Source of the DNA: Sulfitobacter sp. F26204
Lineage (GTDB): Bacteria > Pseudomonadota > Alphaproteobacteria > Rhodobacterales > Rhodobacteraceae
Length of the DNA: 64,000 nucleotides
Direction of reading: 5' to 3'
NCBI RefSeq assembly: GCF_026410305.1
Contig: NZ_JAPMLQ010000011.1
Location: 1-64,000 of the forward strand
Every line of letters starts with the position of its first letter. The stretch's first letter is position 1. Shown piece by piece: positions 36,251 through 44,825 of the stretch. The notes below the pieces were generated by a model that searched no databases, was not told the DNA's origin, and was given only the letters and a program-made list of their open reading frames with translations. A program made the position numbers and the translations under genes.

Positions 36251-36293
36251 GCTTTGCTACTGTCCGTCTTTTCATCTTCGACAGTACCAAAGC
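36251..36293. promoter_or_regulatory. Long stem-loop in the rep leader
   Basis: GCTTTG-C-TACTGTC (36251-36264) pairs with GACAGTA-C-CAAAGC (36280-36293). That is 13 of 14 positions with one C-C mismatch, around a 15-base pyrimidine-rich loop. It lies 30 bases upstream of the rep ribosome site and beside the antisense-type hairpin. It could be the loop target of an antisense RNA or a translational control element. Confidence 0.55.
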
Positions 36294-36336
36294 CATCGAA
36301 TCACTGCAAGCCTTGCTTCGCAGGAGAGGAGGTTTT

Positions 36337-37206
36337 GTGCCTGATATTCTAGAAACAGACCCTAAGAAAGGGTTTGTCGCCCTGCCCGCTTCGGTCTTTG
36401 ACCTTGATCTGTCTCCGGGTGCCTTTCGAACACTTGCCGAACTGTGCCGGATGGCAAACCTTGAGGGACAATGCTGGCCCTCACTTGCGCAGCTGGGAAA
36501 GCGGCTTGGCCGTTCCCGCGCCGCAGTGTCCGGCTACATCGCGGAATTGCGTGATGCCTCATTGATTGAAACAGAGACCCAGAAAATGGCGAATGGGTAC
36601 AATTACAGGCTGCGCTATTGCGTCATCTTCTGGAAGTCCTGGCGCAAACAACTGAGCCAATCTTCTGAACGCAGTGTTAAACCTGTTGAACGCCCGTTAA
36701 GAACTAAAAATCAGAGTCATAAAAATCAGAGTCCTGTAGATGAGATTTCTGGGGAATTGGTCCCGTCCTGGAAAGACCTTGTTGGACGTGCTCCCTATCC
36801 AAGCTTCGAAAGATGGCCCAGCGAAACCCTGCTGGCAACAACACGAGATCGGGTAGCGACAGGAAAGACGGATATATCCGCGGATATAATCCCAGCTTTC
36901 GAGGCATTTCTGCATGAAAAAGGAATAAAGCCCCAAAGTCTTTGCATTGAAGCACGCAGAACCTTGCGAAGCGGTTTGATTTATGAACATCAGGTAACGC
37001 ATTTCATTTCCATAATGAACAATCTATGGAAGCCCCATTGGGCAAAACCGCCATCGGCCACTCAATTGCAGAGAATTCTCAAGGAACTGCCTGCCAGAAA
37101 CGGACCTGAGGCCGAGTGCAAACTTCTTGCTTCTTACCTGAAGCGCTGGAAAACATATTCTTCGAGCTTGTCCTCCCGGCCCTCTGCGGCCAAGGTGGCA
37201 GCATAA
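36337..37206 (+). CDS. Plasmid-type replication initiator (helix-turn-helix family)
   Basis: A 289-residue protein with a winged helix in its first third: SPGAFRTLAELCRMANLEGQCWPSLAQLGKRLGRSRAAVSGYIAELRDASLIET. The remainder is basic and of no recognised motif. The start is GTG at 36337 with GAGAGGAGG just upstream; the frame opens at 36313 without a site. It is followed directly by parA and parB, the usual order of rep-par modules in Rhodobacterales plasmids (DnaA-like or RepA types), and preceded by RNA-like control structures. The initiator role is inferred from this setting; I cannot assign the exact replicase class. Confidence 0.7.
   Translation: MPDILETDPKKGFVALPASVFDLDLSPGAFRTLAELCRMANLEGQCWPSLAQLGKRLGRSRAAVSGYIAELRDASLIETETQKMANGYNYRLRYCVIFWKSWRKQLSQSSERSVKPVERPLRTKNQSHKNQSPVDEISGELVPSWKDLVGRAPYPSFERWPSETLLATTRDRVATGKTDISADIIPAFEAFLHEKGIKPQSLCIEARRTLRSGLIYEHQVTHFISIMNNLWKPHWAKPPSATQLQRILKELPARNGPEAECKLLASYLKRWKTYSSSLSSRPSAAKVAA
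36873..36888. repeat. 16-bp palindrome, copy 1 (possible parS or Rep site)
   Basis: TATATCCGCGGATATA is its own reverse complement. It lies inside the rep coding region. The same sequence, with matching flanks (ATATATCCGCGGATATAA), occurs 343 bp downstream in the rep-parA gap. Confidence 0.6.
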
Positions 37207-37215
37207 CAAAAGCAA

Positions 37216-37231
37216 TATATCCGCGGATATA
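37216..37231. repeat. 16-bp palindrome, copy 2, in the rep-parA gap
   Basis: A second perfect copy of TATATCCGCGGATATA, nine bases after the rep stop and 19 bases before the parA ATG. The position fits a centromere-like parS site or a ParA operator controlling the parAB genes. Confidence 0.6.
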
Positions 37232-37250
37232 AACATGGCGTATTAATCTG

Positions 37251-38582
37251 ATGGCATACGGGCAATTCGAACAGTTTATCCGCAATCTTGGCCGCGTAAT
37301 GAGCCAGGTAAACACAAAGCTGCAGCGTGATTTGACGATGCGTAGCCGCGTTTCCCGCCGTTTTTCGATGACGGAAGTGGCGGAGTTTCTGGCTGTTGAT
37401 GCAACCTATCTCACCCGCATCGACAAGGACGAACCCTCGTTCCCCGAAGGAAAGCGGTCCGGACGCGAGCGCAGCTTTTCCCCGTCGGAAATCATGCAGA
37501 TCAGGGGGATCCTTGCCAGCCGTCCAGGCGCGCGGCGAGAGCATCTATACTGGCGTCAGGCAGGGGATCCGATAAAGGTAATCACCTTTGGTGCACAGAA
37601 GGGCGGAACCGGCAAGTCGTTGACTGCGGCACATTTCGCCCAATACCTTTCGCTTTTTTACGGTTTGCGGGTGGGTATAATCGATGCGGACCCCCAGGCG
37701 ACCGCCAGCCTCTACTTTGCTGATGCCGAATTGCCGCTGTTCTCACCGGACACCGCGACCTTGGCCGAGTTCATGGGTGTGGATGATCCGGGCAGCACAG
37801 AATTGAGCCAGCGTTCCGACGCCGAGATTGACGCGATCTGGCGCCCTACCCCGTGGCCCGGCACGCGGTTGATTCCAGGTGGTGCGAATATCCAGAATGG
37901 TGACATCAGTCTGTTCTTCTTGTCGCAAGGGGCGCGCGTGCCGGTCTATCGGGTACTGCGCGATGCAATTGCACGCTGGGTTGATGCCAATCCCCCGTCC
38001 CTTCGCGCTGCTGACCTGCGGGATGCAGACGGGGCCTTTGATGCCGCTAAGTTTGACAGCGCTCTTAACGAAACGCTCGATGTGATCGTGATTGATCAAC
38101 AACCTTCTCTTACACTGATGCAATTGAATGGATTGGTCGCGGCGGATTCTGTGGTCATTCCACAAACGATGAAGGGTTTTGATCTGGCGACGTTGGCAAC
38201 TTATGTCGGGAATATCGGTGAATATCTGGACTTTATCATGAGTTTCGAAAGTGATCTGGAGGTTGGCGCAGGGGAACACATTGTTTTGCCGACCATTGTA
38301 CAGGAACAAAATAATCAGGATACGGACCAAATACTCGATCTGTACAAACGTTCCCCGCGTGAGATCAGCCAGGTTTGGTACAGCCGGTCAGACGCGATTG
38401 CAAATGCGGCCGAGGAATACAAAAGCATTTATGAGTATCTGCCTCCGCGCAGCCGACGGACCAGCGCCAAGGCCTTTATGACAAATGCCAATGCCGTGAA
38501 CGATATGTTGGTCACACGATGCCTGCCGCATTTGCCGCCACGGGGGTTTGCGCAGACATTTATTGATGAAAGGTGGAACTGA
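37251..38582 (+). CDS. parA: ParA-family plasmid partition ATPase
   Basis: A 443-residue type Ia ParA. The N-terminal DNA-binding part (about 30-100) reads like a MerR/HTH region (SMTEVAEFLAVDATYLTRIDKDEPSFPEGKR), used for autorepression in this class. The deviant Walker A is KGGTGKS at 117-123, followed by VGIIDADPQATASLYFAD and VIVIDQQPSLTL. With ParB it segregates the replicon. The ATG at 37251 has no clear ribosome site. The stop shares one base with the parB ATG (TGATG). Confidence 0.92.
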   Translation: MAYGQFEQFIRNLGRVMSQVNTKLQRDLTMRSRVSRRFSMTEVAEFLAVDATYLTRIDKDEPSFPEGKRSGRERSFSPSEIMQIRGILASRPGARREHLYWRQAGDPIKVITFGAQKGGTGKSLTAAHFAQYLSLFYGLRVGIIDADPQATASLYFADAELPLFSPDTATLAEFMGVDDPGSTELSQRSDAEIDAIWRPTPWPGTRLIPGGANIQNGDISLFFLSQGARVPVYRVLRDAIARWVDANPPSLRAADLRDADGAFDAAKFDSALNETLDVIVIDQQPSLTLMQLNGLVAADSVVIPQTMKGFDLATLATYVGNIGEYLDFIMSFESDLEVGAGEHIVLPTIVQEQNNQDTDQILDLYKRSPREISQVWYSRSDAIANAAEEYKSIYEYLPPRSRRTSAKAFMTNANAVNDMLVTRCLPHLPPRGFAQTFIDERWN

Positions 38583-39490
38583 TGGCACGCAAACGTAAAC
38601 TGGAAGGAGCCGCGGTAACACCTGCTGTTGAGCCGCCTCAGGCGGACGCCCCCGCGATGGGTGGCATGTGGGGCGGTTCAGCCATGAACATGCTCAAACA
38701 ACGTCTGTCCGATACCCGCGAGAGCATTGCCAAGGGTGTGGTGAACGGTACTTTGGCGCTTGAGTTGAAGACCCGACAGATCCTTGACCATGCAGGTACC
38801 GATCGATTGGGAGACTGGAAAAAGGACGCCGAGTTTCTGGCTTTGGTTGAGAATATCAAACGACGCGGGCAGGTGCAGCCGATCCGTGTGCGCCCGCTCA
38901 AGAAGGACTGGAAACCGCAACTGGATTACCCGTTGCAGTCTGCTGATACCTTTGTGATCCAATCGGGGCGCCGTCGATTGGCGGCCTGTGAGGCATTGGG
39001 GATCAAGGTCAAGGCCGTGGTCGCTACGGAAAGCGGTGATCGTGCGCTTGCCGACCTTGAGGAACGTTTTCACGAAAACACGATGCGCAAGAATCTCAGC
39101 GGGTTTGAGGAATTGCTTTCGATCGGGGTGCTGGCTGACGCTTTGACAGATCTGACCCAGGAAGAGGTCGCAGCACGTCTGGGAGTCGCCCAGGGTGATG
39201 TGTCGCTTGGCCGGGCCTGCGCCGAGATGCATGACCGGATTGTGGCGGAAGTGGACATTGCCACGACCCCCAAACGAGAGTTTCGCAAGATCATTCCGCA
39301 GTTGCGGGCAAAGGAAAAGAAACCGGCATCCAAACCAAAGTCCAAACCAGAAGTGGTTGAGGTGAACCGTGCGGGATTGAAAGTGACAATCAAACCCGCC
39401 AGTGGCGGGCTGTCTGTCGCGGTAAAGACCGGCAAAGAGGTGGATCAGAAGTGGCTCGCGGCCCAGATAGCAGACCTGTTGTCAGAATGA
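38582..39490 (+). CDS. parB: ParB-family partition DNA-binding protein
   Basis: A 302-residue ParB. The nuclease-like domain holds RRGQVQPIRVRPL, the CTP-binding arginine block FVIQSGRRRLAACEALG, and ERFHENTMRKNLSGFEELL. A helix-turn-helix follows (LTQEEVAARLGVAQGDVSLGRA). The basic, Lys-rich linker and C-terminal part mediate dimerisation. GGTGG lies upstream of the ATG at 38582. It ends 19 bases from the convergent BY-kinase gene. Confidence 0.93.
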   Translation: MARKRKLEGAAVTPAVEPPQADAPAMGGMWGGSAMNMLKQRLSDTRESIAKGVVNGTLALELKTRQILDHAGTDRLGDWKKDAEFLALVENIKRRGQVQPIRVRPLKKDWKPQLDYPLQSADTFVIQSGRRRLAACEALGIKVKAVVATESGDRALADLEERFHENTMRKNLSGFEELLSIGVLADALTDLTQEEVAARLGVAQGDVSLGRACAEMHDRIVAEVDIATTPKREFRKIIPQLRAKEKKPASKPKSKPEVVEVNRAGLKVTIKPASGGLSVAVKTGKEVDQKWLAAQIADLLSE

Positions 39491-39509
39491 TCGCGTGTTC
39501 AAACAGGCT

Positions 39510-41663
39510 CTAATTGTCGTAATAGGCACTATATGCCGCATAGCTGTCGCCATAGCCATACCGCTTCATCTGGCGTGCATTGATCTGACTAAGTACCAGT
39601 CCGGAGACCTTGATGTTGACATCTTCTAGTGATTTCAGCCCTTCACGGACCTGACGGTGTGAGGTGCTGTCCCATTTGACGGTATAAATGATGGCATCGA
39701 CAACCTGTCCAATGATCCGCGCATCCGGCACGGCGAGTACCGGTGGTGTGTCAACGATGATGTAATCATATTGCAAGCGTGCTTCGTCAAGTAGATTGGC
39801 AAAACGCCGGGATGAGAAAATATCAGCGGCATTGGTTGTGGCCTTTTCACCGACAAGAATATCCGCCCCGAGTTCAGGGATTTCGATCGTTGCATCGGCC
39901 AGGGAAAGATCTCCCGACAGGACAGAGAGAAGGCCGGGTTGATCCGTTACATCAAAATACTGACCGAACACGCGCCGCCGGATATCGCCTTCGATCAGCA
40001 GGACACGTTTGCCCAGGCCGGTAAGGTTCTGTGTCAGAGCAAGCGATTGTGTTGTCTTGCCTTCCTGAGGAATGGAAGAAGTGGACATGATGATTTGCGG
40101 CGGGTGATCAAGATTGGATAATAGGATCGAAGTGCGCATGTTGCGGATTGCTTCTGCCGCTGCAGAGGTTGGTTTGTCCGTGAGATATTTCAGCACGTTC
40201 TTGCGACGGCGTGCCGGAATGGCAGGGATCTGGCCGATAACCGTATACCCGGTATGGTTTTCAAGTTCAGCAACATCCCGGAAGGTTGTCTGCGCAAGCT
40301 CTTTGCCAAGGACGAGGCCGGCACCTAGCATTGCGCCCAAAACGAGGGACAGTGCGAGGATCCTTGATTTGCGCGGGGCCGAAGGGCTATGGGGCACAAC
40401 TGCGCGAGAAAGCATGCGGCTGTCGGCCTGTTGAATGCCTTGCTGGACGCTGGTTTCCTTCAGGCGGCCCAGGAAGAACTCATAGATCAAGCGGCTTGCC
40501 TCAGCTTCGCGCTGAAGTTGCTGCAACTGGACAAGATCGGAGGACTGATCGCTGATTTGTTGCTCCTGTCCTTTTACAGTGGCTTCCAACGCTTCGATCT
40601 GTTGATCGGCGCGAGAAACGTCAACCTGCGCACGCGTAAGAATTTGGTCGAAGCGAGCTTCAAAAGCGGTTGTATCGGGGTTGGCATCGCCACTGTCTTG
40701 CATGATTTGCAAGACGCGATTGAGTGTTGGATCGTTTACAACTCGGGCCATTTCAGCAAGATCATTGGATGCCTTTGCTTGCTCCAGCTCTTGAAGGCGC
40801 GTAACAGACACTGCCTTGTTTGTTATGGTCTCTTTCAGACGATCTCGAAGCTCTTTGATCTGACGGTTCAGCCCGACCAGGGCTTCGGGGCTGACCAATT
40901 GGGCGCTTGCATTAAAGTCTTTAACCTTGGCTTCGGCCTCTTCAAGCTGGACCTGTAGCTCTGATACCCGTTGGGTCAGCCATGTTGTGGCCTGTTCAGT
41001 GGCGTTGAACTTTGTTTCGAGTTGTTCAAGGATGTAGAGTTCCGCGAGGGCATTTGCCATTGCGGCGGATTTTTCAGCTTGCTGGGTTGTCACGGTAATT
41101 GTGAAAACATAACTTTGTCTTATATTTGAGACGCTTATCGAGGAAAACACGGCATCGATTACAGAATCGAGCACCTTGCGATCTGAGGGCGGGCTTTGTG
41201 GAAGCTGATCGGTCAGGATTTTTGATTTGATAAACGCCACAAGGGATGAGACCGAGACCTTTGGTTTAGGACGTAATCTTCCATTGAACTCAGGGTCTTC
41301 GAGTAAATTCAGCCGATAGACCAGTTTCTCAAGCAACCCTCGAGATCGTATCACTTCGACCTCCGTGTTGATCGTTGCTTGATCGCCGGAAAGCCCAGTG
41401 ACAACGCTTTCAATGTCGACCGTTTGATCTTGTCTGCTTTCCAGAGTGACTGTTGATTTTGAGGTGTATACCGGGACCGCCATGACATAGGCGTACCACC
41501 CACCGATCAAGACACCGATTAATGCTGTCAGCATGATCCAGAATTTACCGCGCCAGACCGTACGCGCTAACTGGTTGAGATCAATTTCATCGTTATCAGT
41601 TGAGTGTATATTTGGGATCATCGCTTGATTCGTCGGATTTACAGGGTTCACAAGTTTACTCAT
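39510..41663 (-). CDS. Exopolysaccharide Wzz/BY-kinase (tyrosine autokinase)
   Basis: A 717-residue co-polymerase and tyrosine kinase. The Wzz part has a first membrane helix (FWIMLTALIGVLIGGWYAYVM), a long periplasmic coiled-coil section, and a second helix near 430 (ILALSLVLGAMLGAGLVLG). The BY-kinase domain has Walker A SSIPQEGKTT (about 530), Walker A' VLLIEGDIRR and Walker B YIIVDTPPVLAVPDA. The tail has the tyrosine cluster YGYGDSYAAYSAYYDN, the autophosphorylation site. It sets polysaccharide chain length at the inner membrane. Family relatives are ExoP and Wzc. Confidence 0.94.
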   Translation of the reverse strand: MSKLVNPVNPTNQAMIPNIHSTDNDEIDLNQLARTVWRGKFWIMLTALIGVLIGGWYAYVMAVPVYTSKSTVTLESRQDQTVDIESVVTGLSGDQATINTEVEVIRSRGLLEKLVYRLNLLEDPEFNGRLRPKPKVSVSSLVAFIKSKILTDQLPQSPPSDRKVLDSVIDAVFSSISVSNIRQSYVFTITVTTQQAEKSAAMANALAELYILEQLETKFNATEQATTWLTQRVSELQVQLEEAEAKVKDFNASAQLVSPEALVGLNRQIKELRDRLKETITNKAVSVTRLQELEQAKASNDLAEMARVVNDPTLNRVLQIMQDSGDANPDTTAFEARFDQILTRAQVDVSRADQQIEALEATVKGQEQQISDQSSDLVQLQQLQREAEASRLIYEFFLGRLKETSVQQGIQQADSRMLSRAVVPHSPSAPRKSRILALSLVLGAMLGAGLVLGKELAQTTFRDVAELENHTGYTVIGQIPAIPARRRKNVLKYLTDKPTSAAAEAIRNMRTSILLSNLDHPPQIIMSTSSIPQEGKTTQSLALTQNLTGLGKRVLLIEGDIRRRVFGQYFDVTDQPGLLSVLSGDLSLADATIEIPELGADILVGEKATTNAADIFSSRRFANLLDEARLQYDYIIVDTPPVLAVPDARIIGQVVDAIIYTVKWDSTSHRQVREGLKSLEDVNIKVSGLVLSQINARQMKRYGYGDSYAAYSAYYDN

Positions 41664-41792
41664 TAGCTAAAACTGTCGGCGCCTGCTTCCCACAGGTTGC
41701 AAATAAAGGCAATGTTGCAATAATAACTGCCATATTGTTTCCCTGCCTTCGACAGTCTGGCGGAAAGTTGCCAAAGCGAACTGCGCAACCCT

Positions 41793-41815
41793 TGCAATAA
41801 ATGCATGTTATTGCA
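41793..41815. repeat. Inverted repeat in the divergent exopolysaccharide control region
   Basis: TGCAATAA and TTATTGCA form a perfect 8-bp inverted repeat with a seven-base spacer (ATGCATG). It lies between the divergent BY-kinase and dehydratase genes, 54 bp before the latter's ATG, and may be a regulator site. Confidence 0.45.
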
Positions 41816-41869
41816 TGCAAGTCGTAGTTGCTGATAGTGAAGTGAAAAATTGACAGGAATTCAGTCGCA

Positions 41870-43750
41870 ATGATTTTGTTAGAGCCAGAACGGTTGTCTC
41901 GGCGCGAAAAACGGATCGTTTTCTTGTTGATGGACTGTCTGTTGGTTCCGATCAGCCTCTATGCTGGTTTCGCATTGCGCTATGGCTCTGCAAGACCGTG
42001 GGAGTTCCTGTCGTCCAGCCTGTTGCTTTTCCCGTTGATGACGGGGATCGGTGTTGTCGCGGCTTATGTGCTCAAATTGGACCGGATCAAGTTGCATGCC
42101 TTTGAAACAAACGCTGTTTCGCGCATCGGTGTGGCATCTGTGGTGCTTTCAGTCAGTGCAATTATTTTCAGCTATTTGCTTGGGTTGGATGGGCCGCGTT
42201 CTGTCCCGCTGATTTTTGGGATCATTTTCTTTTGTCTGGCGGTTGTAACGCGGCTTGCGGCTTTGTCGGTGCTCAGGTGGGCGGCTCACCGCGATGTTAA
42301 TCAAAAACGCGTGGCCATCTATGGGGCAGGGGCGGCTGGCATACAACTTGCTTCTGCCTTGCGTCAGGCCCAGGAAGCGCGCCCGATGTTCTTTGTCGAT
42401 GACAACCCCAGCTTGAACGGACTGATGATTTCAGGCTTGCAGGTCTATAGCCCCAGCGTTCTGGAAGCGCAGCTGAGCAGGCAGGATATTTCGCAGATCC
42501 TGTTGGCGGTGCCATCCCTGAGCAAGAGTCGCCGGACCGAGATAATCGAGAAACTCAAAACCTATGATGCCGAAGTCAAGGTGTTGCCGTCCTATATTGA
42601 ATTGATGACCGGTAATGCATTTGCCGACAGTCTGCGTCCGGTCTCGCCGGACCAATTGCTGGGACGAGAGAACGTCGCGCTTGATACACCCGAGATTGCA
42701 AAGGCTTATGCGGGCAGGGTGGTAATGGTTACCGGGGCAGGGGGGTCCATCGGATCAGAGCTTTGTCGCCAATTGCTCAGTTGTAACCCCACCCGGATTA
42801 TCCTTTTTGAACAAAGCGAATACCAGCTTTATACCATTGATCAGGAACTCAAGACCCTTGCGAACACGGCCGGTATCGAGGTGACTGCGCGTTTGGGTTC
42901 GGTCACCAACAAGGCACGCGTGTCGGGGGTGATCGCACGTGAAGGCGTCGAAATCATTTTGCACGCGGCGGCGTACAAACATGTACCTTTGGTCGAGGAA
43001 AACGAACTTGAAGGTGCTCGCAACAATGTGATGGGTACGCAAATCGTTGCCACGGCTGCTGCCGAAGCGAAGGTTGAACGTTTCATTCTTGTTTCGACTG
43101 ACAAGGCTGTGCGCCCTACAAACATCATGGGTGCCACCAAACGCATGGCCGAACTGGTTATTCAGGACCTGCAGACGCGCAGCACCGCGACCAAGTTCTC
43201 GATGGTGCGTTTCGGCAATGTGTTGGGGTCTTCGGGGTCTGTGATTCCGTTGTTTCAGTCGCAGATTGCGAAGGGCGGGCCGATCACGGTGACCCACAAG
43301 GATGTCACGCGCTTTTTCATGACCATTCCCGAAGCGGCGCGATTGGTATTGCTGGCGGGTGCATTTGCCAAGGATGGTGATGTCTTCGTTCTTGATATGG
43401 GGACACCCAAAAAGATAATTGATATTGCTCATCAGATGGTTGCGCTCTCAGGTCGCAAGGTCAAGGACAGCGAAACCGGTGTTGGCGACATTGCAATCGA
43501 GATCACAGGCCTCCGGCCCGGCGAAAAATTGTATGAAGAACTGCTGATTGATGATGACAACTTGTTGCCGACACCTCACCCGAAAATTCTGCGCGCTCAA
43601 GAAGGGATGCTCAGTCAGATCGAAGTGGCTGCGATGCTGCGTGAATTACAGGCCGCAATCGTTGCAAGTGACGCCGACCGGTTGCGCAAGCTGATCATGG
43701 CCCGCGTCGAAGGTTTCCATGTTCAGAGTGAAGAAGTTCCTGCCGAGTAA
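41870..43750 (+). CDS. Membrane nucleotide-sugar 4,6-dehydratase (WbpM/CapD-type)
   Basis: A 626-residue protein with four N-terminal hydrophobic helices (to about 125). A first Rossmann-like domain follows (VAIYGAGAAGIQLASAL), then a catalytic SDR domain with TGAGGSIGSELCRQL near 288. The active-site block STDKAVRPTNIMGATKRMAE has Met where classical SDRs have Tyr, as in WbpM, FlaA1 and PglF. These enzymes make 4-keto-6-deoxy UDP-sugars, usually from UDP-GlcNAc, as first step to rare amino sugars in polysaccharides. AGGAA precedes the ATG. It is divergent from the BY-kinase. Confidence 0.92.
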   Translation: MILLEPERLSRREKRIVFLLMDCLLVPISLYAGFALRYGSARPWEFLSSSLLLFPLMTGIGVVAAYVLKLDRIKLHAFETNAVSRIGVASVVLSVSAIIFSYLLGLDGPRSVPLIFGIIFFCLAVVTRLAALSVLRWAAHRDVNQKRVAIYGAGAAGIQLASALRQAQEARPMFFVDDNPSLNGLMISGLQVYSPSVLEAQLSRQDISQILLAVPSLSKSRRTEIIEKLKTYDAEVKVLPSYIELMTGNAFADSLRPVSPDQLLGRENVALDTPEIAKAYAGRVVMVTGAGGSIGSELCRQLLSCNPTRIILFEQSEYQLYTIDQELKTLANTAGIEVTARLGSVTNKARVSGVIAREGVEIILHAAAYKHVPLVEENELEGARNNVMGTQIVATAAAEAKVERFILVSTDKAVRPTNIMGATKRMAELVIQDLQTRSTATKFSMVRFGNVLGSSGSVIPLFQSQIAKGGPITVTHKDVTRFFMTIPEAARLVLLAGAFAKDGDVFVLDMGTPKKIIDIAHQMVALSGRKVKDSETGVGDIAIEITGLRPGEKLYEELLIDDDNLLPTPHPKILRAQEGMLSQIEVAAMLRELQAAIVASDADRLRKLIMARVEGFHVQSEEVPAE

Positions 43751-43880
43751 CGACCGGGGATGGGGCGGTGATTTTCTCTGGTCGCACCAGAGACTGACCT
43801 GCCAGAAGTTGTCAGTCGACATTTTCTGCTGCTGACTATACGTCCTTGCGGTGTAATGATCGATGTAAGGCTGGTAAATC

Positions 43881-44672
43881 TTGTTCAACCAATTGAAGTC
43901 ACTGCTGTCCAAAAGTTCAACGGGCAAGGTTGAAAGGGCAGTTGATCTGGCACAGATCGCTCCGGACCAAAGGTTGTTGGTTGTGGGCGATGTCCATGGA
44001 TGCCTGAACCTCTTGCTGGATACGATCAAACGGCTGGAAGCCCATATCGAGACTGTCGAAGATTGGGATGATCTACGCTCCAAACTGGTTTTCGTCGGGG
44101 ATTATGTAGATCGTGGCGAACAATCAGCGCAAACCCTGAACTGGCTTCACAATCTTCAAAAGAGCCTGCCCTATGATGTTGAATGTCTGATGGGTAATCA
44201 TGAACGGATGATGTTGGATTTTCTGGATGATCCTGCGGGCCGGGGCGCGAGATGGTTGCGAAATGGCGGTTTGCAGACATTGGCCAGTTACAAGATCGGT
44301 GGTGTGCGTGAACGTTCCAACGTAGAGGAGTTGACCGAGGCAAGCATGAAACTGGAAGCGGCGATGCCCGAAGGGCAGTTGGAATGGCTGCGTCAATTGC
44401 CCAAGAAATTCAAAAGCGGCAATGTTTGTGTTGCCCATGCGGCAATGGACCCGCATCTGTCCCCCGAAGATCAATCCACCCAAACTCTGATGTGGGGCCA
44501 CAATGAATTTATGACGACACCGCGTGATGACGATCTTTGGGTTGTTCATGGTCATACGATCGTCAAGGAACCACGGATCAGCAAATCGCGGATTTCAATT
44601 GATACCGGCGCTTATCATTCGGGTAAATTGACGCTGGCATTGATAGAACCGGGGGTTTGCACATTTTTCTGA
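43881..44672 (+). CDS. PPP-family metallophosphoesterase (serine/threonine-type protein phosphatase)
   Basis: A 263-residue phosphatase with all PPP motifs: GDVHGC, GDYVDRG, GNHE, a late VHGHT, and an HAAMDP metal histidine. The start is TTG at 43881, as no ATG gives the N-terminal part (FNQLKSLLSKSSTGKVERAVDLAQ) and AAGG lies upstream. It sits between the dehydratase and the export lipoprotein, where polysaccharide loci often hold a Wzb-type tyrosine phosphatase. It may therefore dephosphorylate the BY-kinase tail; this is inference. Confidence 0.88.
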   Translation: MFNQLKSLLSKSSTGKVERAVDLAQIAPDQRLLVVGDVHGCLNLLLDTIKRLEAHIETVEDWDDLRSKLVFVGDYVDRGEQSAQTLNWLHNLQKSLPYDVECLMGNHERMMLDFLDDPAGRGARWLRNGGLQTLASYKIGGVRERSNVEELTEASMKLEAAMPEGQLEWLRQLPKKFKSGNVCVAHAAMDPHLSPEDQSTQTLMWGHNEFMTTPRDDDLWVVHGHTIVKEPRISKSRISIDTGAYHSGKLTLALIEPGVCTFF

Positions 44673-44825
44673 TTGCAGTTTGTACCGGTGGATTGGTTAC
44701 AAATTGGAAACAACCTGCGGCAATCCTGCGACAATCACTTGCTTATCAAAAATTTGAGCAACTGAAACTTGAAATGGGGGGCTTTTTGCGAAACAAGCAG
44801 CACAAATATGTTCAAGGGGTCATCC

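Larger units (their letters stand above)
35875..36336. other. Control and possible origin region between hemF and rep
   Basis: These 462 bases hold no gene I can support. They contain the FNR-like box (35955-35968) and an inverted repeat GTATCAG/CTGATAC at 35992-36021. A weak DnaA-box-like TTATCCCAA follows at 36183-36191. The rep leader hairpins at 36206-36235 and 36251-36293 complete the region. I see no clear iteron array. Confidence 0.45.

Noticed and set aside
36099..36344. 81-codon plus-strand frame in the rep leader
   Set aside because: It crosses the hairpins and runs into the rep start; composition is unlike a protein and no ribosome site is seen.
41850..41869. TTGACA at 41850 as a -35 box for the dehydratase gene
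   Set aside because: Only 14 bases separate it from the ATG, leaving no room for a -10 box and leader.
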